Shown piece after piece: positions 55,301 to 64,000 of a stretch of 64,000 nt of DNA. Each line of letters starts with the position of its first letter. The first letter of the stretch is position 1. The stretch comes from Hofstenia miamia (Eukaryota; Xenacoelomorpha; Acoela; Hofsteniidae). Location: positions 903,654 to 967,653 of the forward strand of contig CABFPE010000180.1 of NCBI GenBank assembly GCA_900660155.1, in the 5' to 3' direction. A program made the translations under genes and the position numbers. The notes beneath the pieces are model-generated. The model worked only from the letters and a program-made list of their open reading frames with translations, ran no database searches and was not told where the DNA came from.

Positions 55301-57017
55301 TAAAAGTGTTCATAGGCATTCTAGTATTATCTAGCTACTATAAATCACAATCAGAAAGACATTTTTGGTCAAATATGATGAGGACTTAGGGTCATCAATA
55401 GTGAAAAATGCTATTTCCAGAAATCGATTAAAAACTTGAAGGCATTGTTCATTTAAATTATAATGCAGAGGCCTAAAAGAATAGAAGAGGGAAAGGATTC
55501 AATATAAGGCCTTGTTTACTGATTATGCTTTGTTTGTGCACTTACGAAATATGGAATTCCAAGCTACAGGAACTATAAGAGAAAATAGGTTTAATAAATG
55601 TCAATTGAAGGAAGGAAATCACATGAACAAAGAACGTATGATTACAGATTCGATTCAACAGTAAGAACACTTCTTAGAAAAACGAATACAAAATAAACTG
55701 TGTACTGCAAAGCCAAGGACATATTGCATAAAGTGCAATGTGACCTTATGTGTTCACTGTTTCACTAAAAATATTGAAAAAAAGTAAATATTGAGTTTTA
55801 TATAAAGATTTTTCATTTTCTTGGAAATAAAATTCGTTAACTCGATGAATATTAACAAATTTTCAATCTAACATTTTATTTATATACATCAAATTGTGTT
55901 ATATTATCCCAATGTCCTTATTTGACAAAGGCATGTATTTTCTTAATTTATTGAAATAAACGTCAAATAATTTTTTCAGTGTGTTCAATATTAATATTCG
56001 TATATCCTCTCTTACAATCTTAACATAAATCGCAAATTATATATATGTGGGATATAATGGGTTAATATAAAATAATATATTGGTATGATAATGACGCTCG
56101 AATAGTAAAAGCGACATCGATAACTTTCCAATATTACTACAGATCTGGATTAAAATATAATTCGATTATTTCAATTGAGTTGATTAATGGTCCGATTATT
56201 TTTTCGTTTCCCACAGATTAGATTCTACAATGCAAATGCTCTAATTTCTTCATCAAATCAATTGTGCATAGAAGACAACATGATTTATCATTCTTTATAA
56301 AGAATCTACAAATATGATTTCAATGAAGAATTTATTAAACCAAAATGTGATCATGGTTTAAATACATGCTTGAAGGGCTCGAATACAGACAACATATCTT
56401 TGGTTATGTAATACCTAGGGTTACAAGATTGCCATGATATTTAAGTACACCTGCAAATTAATTCATATGCTAGACTTAGAGTCTAATTGTTAATGACAAG
56501 AATTCGTATGCAAATGTAGAATCGAGTTCCGGCAGTTGTAACACCAATTCTATTTTAAAGAATGCACAGGCATCCGAACAAAAAACAAAAACTTTAAAAA
56601 TTAAAAAGTACTTACCACTACGAGATAATTCATGCAAAATTTCCATCACTTCTTTGGTGCAAGCTTCATCATGAACAGCAGTGCCACAATTTTTCACGAC
56701 TGATTCTAGCACAGCCAGTGCATAAAGAGATACATGAGGATTTTTATCCTGAGATTTTTTACAAATCGAACTCACAGCGTATTTCGCATTAACATCTTTT
56801 GCGCGAATCGAATCACAGATTTGAATAGTTGCTTCCCAGTCGGGCTCCAATAACCAAGAACTTGTTGCTTTATTAACCAATCTAAATAGGTAGGTGAAAT
56901 GCTTTATTAATATATTTCGTATGATATAGTTACATAAAAATACATAAAAGCTTCGATAATTTGAAACTAGAATTCTAAGATTACTTACTGATCGAATTTC
57001 GAATTACTTTGCCACAT
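40993..57017 (-). CDS. HGS: HGS/Hrs, ESCRT-0 subunit (six coding exons, 750 aa)
   Basis: ESCRT-0 component that binds ubiquitylated cargo on PI3P-rich endosomes, clusters it with clathrin and STAM, and recruits ESCRT-I. Exons join as 57017-56989, 56881-56616, 50987-50604, 45338-45046, 42473-42198 and 41997-40993, all with GT-AG introns and matching phases. Domain order is exactly that of the family: VHS 1-140; FYVE about 155-218 (W159, 'RQHHCR' 177-182, 'RVC' 209-211, and eight zinc Cys at 165, 168, 181, 184, 189, 192, 211 and 214); UIM about 264-280 ('EELQLALAISQSEA'); a helical core and coiled coil 345-480; a Gln/Pro/Tyr-rich tail 480-735; and a clathrin-box-like LIGFD at 739-743. The vertebrate protein is of similar length (777 aa) and also ends in a clathrin box (LISFD). 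A PSAP motif (225-228) is formed across the exon 3/4 junction. Introns are 107, 5628, 5265, 2572 and 200 bp; the large ones are full of transposon relics. Confidence 0.96.
42198..42473 (-). CDS. HGS: HGS exon 5 (helical core start)
   Basis: Residues 325-416: 'LEIFLNRMRSNMARGRNISA' and 'DSAVQSLYQSLANLHPQL' match vertebrate 'VTTFVNRMKSNHMRGRSITN' and 'DSAVLSLFQSINGMHPQL', part of the STAM-binding helical core. Acceptor TATTTTCAG|GA, donor CTGCAG|GTAA. Confidence 0.96.
42952..43024 (-). CDS. Unassigned exon-like ORF in HGS intron 4
   Basis: An ATG at 43024 opens 24 codons (MPTYVENLRRSAVNKLTEQN then KKQR) that run into a strong donor, CGAG|GTGAGT. The base composition is higher in G+C than the surrounding intron. 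The phase after the donor (1) does not fit HGS exon 5 (phase 0), so it is not an alternative HGS first exon in frame. It may be the first coding exon of another gene on the same strand, nested in or overlapping HGS. No family recognised, and no partner exon found. Confidence 0.35.
43030..45040. other. HGS intron 4, rest: non-coding
   Basis: No transposon or gene clearly recognised; short ORFs at 43093-43407 and 44381-44566 lack family resemblance. Confidence 0.4.
45046..45338 (-). CDS. HGS: HGS exon 4 (UIM)
   Basis: Residues 227-324: 'LPSEYLNSSL' matches vertebrate 'LPPEYLTSPL', followed by the UIM and 'DLDRYLQRDYWEAKRNDLK'. Acceptor TTTTTAG|CG, donor CTCAAG|GTAG (phase 0). Confidence 0.94.
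45640..48870 (+). mobile_element. LINE copy related to the 32-35 kb element, decayed, antisense in HGS intron 3
   Basis: It begins with a degraded 2A-like peptide ('LILSSDTETNPGL', near 45665-45703). After an assembly gap it continues with the endonuclease ('NIFGDFNINYLN', 'MFESFSDLTLC'), the RT ('SKAFNSNKFD', 'ENRQQRVMLN', 'GVPQGTVLGPILFAIFVND', 'YQYADDTCLIS', 'SYLGVEKDNEIKFEKFL') and the same 3' tail near 48848. Similarity to the intact copy is high, but there are many stops and shifts, and in the endonuclease the catalytic His is replaced ('SFSDL'). It lies opposite to HGS transcription. Confidence 0.9.
45786..46304. other. 519-base assembly gap inside a (TA)n tract
   Basis: N run flanked on both sides by TA repeats (about 45763-45785 and 46305-46335). 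It hides part of the LINE endonuclease; its length is probably an estimate. Confidence 0.95.
49020..49947 (-). mobile_element. Second LINE relic in HGS intron 3
   Basis: Minus-strand frames show an RT motif C, 'MYADDCKLLN', then 'LQHDIDNFVNW', 'DLGLILNNDLTWNNHI' and 'LNKACSVLFKLKRN', and a C-terminal 'SKRSDRLFIEISRFRKYSSA', 'FFVHVFHLENFL'. Only the RT C-terminal half is present, with several breaks. A different family from its neighbour at 45.6-48.9 kb, and in the same orientation as HGS. Confidence 0.75.
49950..50600. other. HGS intron 3, proximal part: non-coding
   Basis: No recognisable element. Confidence 0.4.
50604..50987 (-). CDS. HGS: HGS exon 3 (VHS end + FYVE)
   Basis: Residues 99-226. 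'QAWAHAFREE' closes the VHS domain; 'FPEFNEADAMF' links to the FYVE finger. Acceptor TTTTTTCAAAG, donor ATCAGGTACT (phase 1). The last two complete codons, Pro-Ser, begin the PSAP motif finished by exon 4. Confidence 0.96.
50990..54230. other. HGS intron 2, 3' part: non-coding with a dispersed repeat
   Basis: It contains a GC-richer block at 52845-53110 (with GAGTCGCGAGTC-like words) of unknown origin, and a repeat at 53260-53720 that recurs at 58140-58810. Confidence 0.4.
53260..53720. repeat. Diverged dispersed repeat, copy 1
   Basis: Collinear with 58140-58810. Shared landmarks are CCCCTTTGCAAACTTT versus CCCCCTGTAAACTTTC, TGCGTTTTACATGAAACTAC versus TGCGTTTTTACATAAAACTA, CATCCCATGA versus CTTCCCATGA, and CTATCTAATGACCTC versus GATCATCTAATAGCCTC. 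No coding capacity; probably an old non-autonomous element. Confidence 0.45.
54235..54675 (+). mobile_element. LINE C-terminal/3' end fragment
   Basis: The coding-like part 'SRQGRDLLLFNRLLTRKLDL', 'DPFDFITFSNSRSTHFLHSS' followed, in another frame, by 'TLKPPTSIDSFPATELQEI' resembles the extreme C terminus of non-LTR retrotransposon ORF2. A 3' UTR follows, with CTAAATAAAGTCATTC and a TTATTATT tail. A 5'-truncated insertion directly beside the piggyBac relic. Confidence 0.5.
54690..56061 (+). mobile_element. piggyBac transposase relic
   Basis: Frames encode an acidic N-terminal region ('VVIVPPDVDALTNEDFVEEL'), then 'IYIHIVKESMRYARTCKNLM', 'VNELKVFIGILVLSSYYKSQ', 'IVKNAISRNRLK', 'FQATGTIRENR' (matching piggyBac 'ATGT.R.NR') and a Cys/His-rich C-terminal finger ('CTAKPRTYCIKCNVTLCVHC'). 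Most of the catalytic core between the 'SRNR' and 'ATGTxRxNR' blocks is missing, with many stops and shifts. The right end reads ...TAATGGG followed by TTAA (56062-56065), a piggyBac-type terminus. The left end is lost beside the LINE fragment. Confidence 0.8.
56616..56881 (-). CDS. HGS: HGS exon 2 (VHS domain)
   Basis: Residues 10-98: 'LVNKATSSWLLEPDWEATIQ', 'AKYAVSSICKKSQDKNPHV' and 'LESVVKNCGTAVHDEA', which are VHS helices 1-6 and nearly identical to vertebrate HGS. Acceptor CTATTTAG, donor GTGGTAAG (phase 1). Confidence 0.96.
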
Positions 57018-57382
57018 AATTGCAAACTGAAAAACTGAAACAGAATTTACTGTTAAAGCTATAATTATGTAAACAGTCAAATAAGATACAATAACAANNN
57101 NNNNNNNNNNNNNNNNNNTCCCAGTCGGGCTCCAATAACCAAGAACTTGTTGCTTTATTAACCAATCTAAATAGGTAGGTGAAATGCTTTATTAATATAT
57201 TTCGTATGATATAGTTACATAAAAATACATAAAAGCTTCGATAATTTGAAACTAGAATTCTAAGATTACTTACTGATCGAATTTCGAATTACTTTGCCAC
57301 ATAATTGCAAACTGAAAAACTGAAACAGAATTTACTGTTAAAGCTATAATTATGTAAACAGTCAAATAAGATACAATAACAA
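56834..57382. repeat. HGS: 264-bp identical repeat flanking a 21-N gap (assembly duplication)
   Basis: 56834-57097 and 57119-57382 match across the gap at 57098-57118. The repeated segment includes HGS exon 1, intron 1 and the start of exon 2. An unmerged contig overlap is the simple explanation; the true HGS 5' flank continues from 57383. Confidence 0.9.
56989..57017 (-). CDS. HGS: HGS exon 1 (coding part)
   Basis: Encodes MWQSNSKFD plus two bases of a Gln codon, then GTAAGT. 'SKFDQL' across the junction matches the vertebrate start 'GKFDRLL'. Just upstream, TTTCAGTTTTTCAG ends 9 bases before the ATG and looks like a splice acceptor. A second, identical copy of this exon at 57274-57302 is an assembly duplicate. 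Confidence 0.88.
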
Positions 57383-60300
57383 ATCAGTCTTAATAACCAC
57401 GCAATTTTTATAAATTATTATTTTTGCATGCATTCAATGGAGTAGACTGCGAAGCAAAATATCTCGATTACCTCAATCTTTACTACCATAACTTGCGATT
57501 TATGGACAACAAGCTAATAATGTTCCTACCAATTTTAATCAACATAAGTAAATGAAATAATTACCTTGTTTTGATATATATTATCTGACAAAGAGTTCGA
57601 CGAGGATGATACACTGACCCGTGTTACAAACTTTATTTTCAGTACGAACCTTGACAGTAGTAAAAACTACTTAGATTTTCATTTCAGCATTCTGAAACAA
57701 GCTGCCCATGAAACAATTGTTCTATTGATTTTTGCCAAGATGTTTCCAGTTATGATAGATCAATGCATAAAAATGCGGATACAACTCCACAAAATTTGCA
57801 AGTACTTATTATTGCCAATTTTACAGAACCTGTGAGGATTTCGCTCTAAGCGCTTCTTGCCTGAACGATGCTCTTAGTTCGGTATACAATAGGCTTGCTC
57901 ATATCTGTACCAGTATCCTGATTTGGATCCTCTGTTTGAAAACAATTTCCTGCAAACATTTAGCTGTTTTATAACCTCCATACCAGAAATTCCGGTATAT
58001 CTTAGAGCAACAACTTTATTATGTACAGATTTTTGGTTCATAAATAACGACTAGAATATCCTGGAAAATTTCAAAATCTCTGTAATTGTTTGTTCACGAA
58101 TAATCCATTATCTTATAAGAGAAAACGATACTTAAACCCTATTTGTCCCCCTGTAAACTTTCTTAAATTTTAGTTTTTTGAAAATGCCGATTCACCCAAT
58201 TTTTTTTCACTATAGGATATTTGACAATTTCGAGTAAACTTTTGTTTGAGCTTTATTTAAAGTTCCATGCTCGAAATGATAAGTAAAGCATAGGCTTTTC
58301 CATGGGAAATATGTTTCTGTCCCATTCCATGACAATTTATGCCTGTCCAATCTCATCCCACGGGAAGTCTTCCAGTGATTCTAATGGGAATACTATTCGC
58401 ATAGAAAACACTTGTGAAATATAACTAAGGCATGGGGGAACTTATTGAATGACTATTTAAAGAGCAGTAAATATCGAATAAAGGTTAATGTATTGTTTTT
58501 GTAAAACAGTATTTTTTTCACACATTATATCAAAATGCGTTTTTACATAAAACTACTCTTTTTGTTCTCCATTTCAATATTTGATATTTGTTTTTAAGCA
58601 AAGGGCTTCCCATGAATAGAAAATGCAAGTATTATAAACTAACAAAACATAATAATCTTTATTATACTGGAAAAGTTCAAAACTTCAAAAAATTACGAAA
58701 TGTTCTCTACCTATCATTGGAAATGATGAGAGCATCAGAATAAAAATGACGTCACGGATCATCTAATAGCCTCAACTTGTAGAGGAAGGATTGTCTTAGT
58801 ATCGTACAAAGTTTCACGGAATAATCTTTAGTAGAATTCTTAGAAATAACTTATAAAAGTCGGCTTACGAAATGCAAAGTTTTGCCAGATATAAGTTCCT
58901 TGCACATTTAATAAACTATGATTAACTGCATTGAAAGGTTGAAACTTTCAAAACCAAGAAATTGAATTTCTAATTAATACATTTTAACTAAAATTTAGCA
59001 CATTATAATATCAGAATAGCTTAATAATACTTGATTAATTTTTATAAATTTATTGCATNATATATATATATATATATACATACATATATATTGGAAATGT
59101 TGTAAATGATAATAAAATATCATTATTGTTATTTTGATTTTATTAAATTCTCTAACAAGGTTTTCCAAGTCTCATATTTAATATAAATTATCTTGATTCT
59201 CGAAATATGTATATTTTACTCTGCATTTTCACGATCTCGCTACGAAGAAAAAATTGACTCAAATTTGTCGGTAAATGGAAGATAATTTATCGTAGTATTG
59301 CAACGACATCTAGCAAAATATCATTAATGATTATTCAATTTTGTTTATACGAAAACACAATGATAAATGAAATAATTCATTACAATGTCACAAATTTTTA
59401 TCTTAGTTGAAAAATTAAAATATTTATAACATTTTATAAAGTATTATTTCAAAATCGAAAATGTGTTTATTAAAGCAGTTTATCTTTCAATGTGTCTCGC
59501 AGTAAATTGGAAAAATTTAATAATGATGTGATTTTGATTGCGCCAACATTCAAATGTTGTCTATATTAAGTCAATAATCAACTCATTACATATTCTTACG
59601 CAATTAACTATAAATATTATACTTCAACTCCAATTCCTTGAATTTGCACACAAATTGGTATCAAAAAATGGGCCTAGTTTGTAATTTCGTAACCTGCTAA
59701 TTTTATAAAAAAGCAGTTATAACTGCAATGAGAATAAGATATATATCACAAGTATAAAAATATTTATGCTATATAATTTGAAATAAAAACTCATATTTAT
59801 CAGAGTGATTAAATTGTACTGCGCAATTTGAACAAATTCCCACTCCACCACAATTGCGAAATAATTTACTCGTTGTATCATGCTCATATGAACTATAAAA
59901 ATTTCTAGAGACTCCGGTGTAAGCACTCCCATAGCACGCAAATTAAAAATTAATTTAATATAGCAAGCTCGCACAAACTAAGCATTAAACAACTTGATTC
60001 TTAATAAAATAGAGAAATATTCTCACTACTCTACAGAGACAGACACAATCATAAATGACTGTGATTTTAATTGTCTAGGAAGCATTTCGACTTAATTTAG
60101 TACAGAGGATGTTGTCATCTAAAAAATTTCTGATTGAATTGAAATAGGAACTTCCAACCAAAATTAAAAATTGTCTGAATGCTAATATTTATTTGAATAA
60201 TAAATAGAATTTCTTAATAGTAGGGCACAAGGGCATAAAGATAATGTATTTTCAAGATATTCATAACTTAACTTGGCATTTTGTTAATTTAGTGGTCTTA

Positions 60301-63300
60301 TATGATAATTTCTAATACATGTTTAGGCAATATAGTATGGATCAAAACCCAAATTGTATATAACCTGAAAACTTTTTAATTTATGAACGAATAATAAAAA
60401 AACCCTCAATGTTGTCAACAACTATGTTAAATTTCCAAATGGTCCAATGGCATCATAGCATAAATTCCTGCATTGTGCTAAATATCTTGAAAAACTTAAT
60501 ATGTATGCCCTGGTCACATACTGTAGCGACTTTTTTTATTGATTATCAGGGGCTGGGAACTAGACCAGCACTGGAGAACTTAATGTCATGGTAGAAGTTT
60601 GAAAGAATTACTATCTCTTAACAGCCCTGATTCTAGCAATAAACACATAGAAAAACATTGGTAATTCATCCTGGTAACTAGTAACTGTTTAGAAAGAAAA
60701 CATCAAGGATGACCAATTCATATGGCTTCATGCCAGAGTGATATCCAAGAAGAGAAGTTCATAGGCTTGCTAAAAAAGGTGCTACCCTATTTGTCTCATC
60801 TGTTATTATCTAGCTCAATAAACAATAAACATCTCATTTGTTTTCTTATCTCTCAGCTCACTTAATAATAGCATGTAATTACCATGCATTCATGCTAGCC
60901 AACAGCATATTATCATCACAGTGTAATCAGTTGAATTTGAACAAAAGGTTTATTATATCTACATGTAACCATAGCTACTAACTGTCTGAGAACAAGATCA
61001 TTGTCTCCAGCACAGAAGAGTGACTTCCAAATTGCAATTATCATAACCAACATCAGGTAAAATATAAAAATAGTAAAGAAAAAGCAAATGCAGTTTGAGT
61101 GAGATAAAGTCAATTTTAAACAAAATCATAACCTGTCTTTGTTTACAAACTTAAACATCACGTTTTCCCTTGCAAATTAAATTGAGCAATAACATGTTAG
61201 CACCAATTGCTTTGTGATTTAGAATTGAAAATAAAATTACGTTATATTGACATTACTGAAAAGTACAAATAGAAAATGGGCCCAATGTCCCCAAGTGACT
61301 CTACATTGTTCAGCATTAATTGGCATTCTAACAGTATCAAAATTTGGGTGAAGCACACATTTATTATTGTGAACAATTATGATTATCAAACAAGGAAGCA
61401 TATTTTATATTTTTTATATTTTTTTGAAAAAAATTTCTAAAAATCAAGTAACTTTCCAAGTGACCACTGTTAGCAATAATTCCAAATTGTTGCTTAAAAT
61501 ATTTGAATAAGAAAATGCAATTTTATCAATATATGTGGATTTTAATTTCATTTAGTAACTTAGTATGTGATCTTTATTAATTTGTTTCATTAGTGTTTAA
61601 TTTTTATACAAAAACATTCACAATTGCACTTGAGTCTACATGTCATGAATTTAATTATTTCAATGCTTCCCTATGTTGTAGATGTTTTTTTAGCAGTTTG
61701 TAAATTTGTATTAAACCATTTCAAAATTCTATTGTTAATAAACTCCTATCACTTTCTATGCATACCTTTTCAATCTTAGACAATCAATTCCTCACTAAAA
61801 ACCAAAGTTTTCAAGTTCTTATAAACAGGGTTTTAAGTTAAGTTTGAGTTAATTGGTCTGAGTCTGTAAATAAAAACAATAATTTTAGGCTATTATTTGT
61901 GTTTATGAATGTTACATTGATTTAAACACCATCAGTAGAATGAATAATCAATTCCTGGTTGACCTGACTCAAGTGATTTAATACCTAATTTATCAAAATA
62001 TCACAATGAATAATATTCTAATTGTGTTTGAAATTTTAATTAAGATGAAATAAATTTATATTGTTAGTTTTCTTTAAATTTGAGACATATTTTGAAATTT
62101 TTTGATTTCAAATATATTTACTACAATTCCATGATGCATTTTTGGTGGTTTTTGAAATTCTAAAAAATTTCAAATAGAATGAACTCACAAAACTTTGAAC
62201 AATGCAGATAAGAGAATGCATTAGTCTTTAGCATTAGTTCTGTTCTCTAACTTATGACAGAAAGCATTTCCACACTATCAGAAAATAGATCAGACATAAA
62301 AAGCATATTTAATCACTTAAAAAAATGTATCTGATTTTCAGGTATAGTGTATGGGCAGTTCAAAAGTTATTATAACCTAAAGACGCATAGTTGAACTTAC
62401 CATGTATGAAGAAAACACCAATAAAATAGTGATTCCTTCTTACTTGGCAGGCAATGCCTAACAGTACTACAAATATTAGACATTAAAACCCAACAATCCC
62501 CAATTACTTATTCAGAGCATTTAAGCAATTCTATGATTCACATACCATCTGAAACTAGTGCAAAATTTTACTTATTAATCTATGTTATAGAAAAAGAATG
62601 GATTTCAAAACTTGATTAAAAAAGCATTCTTGTATCTATTTTACATCAATTTTGATAAGTGCATTTTCTGATTTCTTAGCTAATTTCATAGATTGCCACA
62701 GGGTGCTTAGTTAAGGTACAGCTGTTCTTTATCACTTCTCCACTATTTAGGTTAGGTGTAGTAGTAGGGGCTTTAGGTATATTTATCATGCTTTATTATT
62801 TGCTTTTACCTAAATTGTATGAGAAATTAGGTATCAAGGTATGTTGCCACCAATTTATTTGAAATTTGGTTCATTGTACATTTCTCTAAGCTTTTATTAG
62901 TACTTCTATCAGTTGTTACTCTTTCCTTACAAGGTCTATGTTTTTCTTTAACCAATGCTTCTTAATCCTCTGATTAGAAATGTTGCAATTGTTGTATGAT
63001 TTCATTCATCATTTTTTTATTACTCAGAACAATAAGAACTTGAACTAGAATAAGCGTGCTAAATTTGATCAAAAAAATCTCAGAAGAGAAATTAGTAAAA
63101 AAGCCTCTCAAAAATGCCCTAAAAATCTAATTATTTTAAATTTCAATTACCCTAAAAAAATCAGAATTAGAAAAAACTCAATCAACTTGGAATCTTCATT
63201 GACAAAATACTCAAACTTGAGTGGCATGAATTAATACACATTCAGCACCAACATTGCAAAAGCTTGCTATTAATTTCATTGTTCAAATTCAAAAGTAATT

Positions 63301-64000
63301 TCCTTACACATTAATAATTTATATTAGTCCAGTAACACTTAAACTCAATGAGGAACAATTAATTATTAATTCCTGCTAATGTTTTCCTAATGTTGAAAAC
63401 TAAAAACAAAAAATTTGAATGAATAAAATATGAAAAATTAATATTTGCAAAATATTTTGAAAAATTTAAAGTAAAGAACTGCACAAATTCAAGTTATACA
63501 TCTGTACACATTTGGAAAGTTTACTAGAAGATCAGGGTTTTCAATTTGAGTTACTTATTCCAAGTTCAAGTTTTTACATTTCAAGCTCAAGCTTGAGTAA
63601 TTTTTTAAGAAAATTTTTTCTTATTCTGAATTTCTTAGAGTTAAAAATATTTATTTATAATAATTCCATACTTCATAGGTTAATTATAATGGATTGATAA
63701 AGAAAGTGAAATTTAATATAATTCTTAATTTCTGATTAAGTTCAAATTATAATGATTTCTTTTCTGAGTTTTTCTGATCAGGTTTTACACACTCATTTCA
63801 GTTTGTGTTTTCAACACTCCTAGTATTCAAAAATTCTGCAGAAGATAAAATGGACACATTTTAATTGCTCAACATTAACCCACAAATTTAACAAGTAAAT
63901 ATTTGTGATTTTGTTGTTCATTCAACCATAATTGCCATTTCAAAATCATGACTGTCACAAACTATTTCACAAAAGGTTAATGTTGATGAAGATTTATGTA
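57383..64000. other. HGS upstream region, non-coding
   Basis: About 6.6 kb without a recognisable gene. It contains the second copy of the dispersed repeat (58140-58810), a (TA)n tract with a lone n at 59059 (about 59058-59095), and otherwise anonymous AT-rich sequence. The HGS promoter and any 5' UTR exon should lie in its first part. Confidence 0.45.
58140..58810. repeat. Diverged dispersed repeat, copy 2
   Basis: Collinear, diverged partner of 53260-53720; same orientation, about 5 kb apart, one in HGS intron 2 and one upstream of the gene. An internal TGACGTCA-like word (AATGACGTCACGG) near 58745 aligns with ATGACATCATCA in copy 1. Confidence 0.45.

Noticed and set aside
1-64000. CRISPR arrays, rRNA or tRNA genes
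   Set aside because: None seen. The only regular tandem array (35.84-36.05 kb) has contiguous units without spacers. tRNA genes could not be excluded rigorously without a covariance search.

Overview
This is AT-rich animal nuclear DNA. It has spliced and single-exon genes, many (TA)n microsatellites and dense decayed non-LTR, Penelope-like and cut-and-paste transposons. The best-supported gene is a complete six-exon homologue of the ESCRT-0 subunit HGS/Hrs. The species cannot be fixed from the sequence. An invertebrate fits best: L2/CR1-type LINEs, Penelope-like elements, small introns mixed with 5 kb ones, and signs of high heterozygosity in the assembly. A tunicate or similar marine invertebrate is a guess only.

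Layout. 1-4.7 kb: a mariner scrap and an old CR1/L2-like LINE with another LINE tail nested in it, assembled with uncollapsed allelic pieces. 6.0-7.2 kb (-): a single-exon, membrane-anchored sulfotransferase-like gene. 7.6-7.9 kb: a clean hAT-type MITE. 10.1-12.8 kb: a broken Penelope-like element (RT plus GIY-YIG remains) ending in a hammerhead-ribozyme-like motif and bounded by (TA)n on both sides; 906 bp of it is duplicated by an assembly join. 15.1-16.0 kb: an internally deleted Tc1/mariner element. 17.3-18.0 kb (+): a broken paralogue of the sulfotransferase gene. 18.6-19.4 kb: a Tc1-like transposase relic. 19.9-20.8 kb (-): a single-exon class A GPCR. 21-32 kb: mostly non-coding, with a Penelope scrap, a foldback element, a piggyBac-type MITE, a GC-richer ORF-bearing block and an unrecognised multi-ORF relic. 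32.2-35.5 kb (-): an L2/CR1-like LINE with an intact 953-residue endonuclease/reverse transcriptase ORF, preceded in frame by a 2A-like peptide. 36-40 kb: foldback MITEs and LINE and Penelope relics.

41.0-57.0 kb (-): the HGS gene, VHS-FYVE-UIM-coiled coil-Q/P-rich tail-clathrin box, 750 residues after joining exons of 29, 266, 384, 293, 276 and 1005 nt with matching phases. Its introns hold a LINE copy related to the 32-35 kb element (split by a 519-base gap), another LINE relic, a LINE tail, a piggyBac relic and one unexplained exon-like ORF. 57.4-64 kb: no gene recognised.

The host genes do not form a visible pathway. HGS is endosomal sorting, the sulfotransferase-like protein is probably Golgi, and the GPCR is plasma membrane. 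Several single-n or short-N joins are flanked by near-identical sequence, so some repeats here are assembly products rather than biology.
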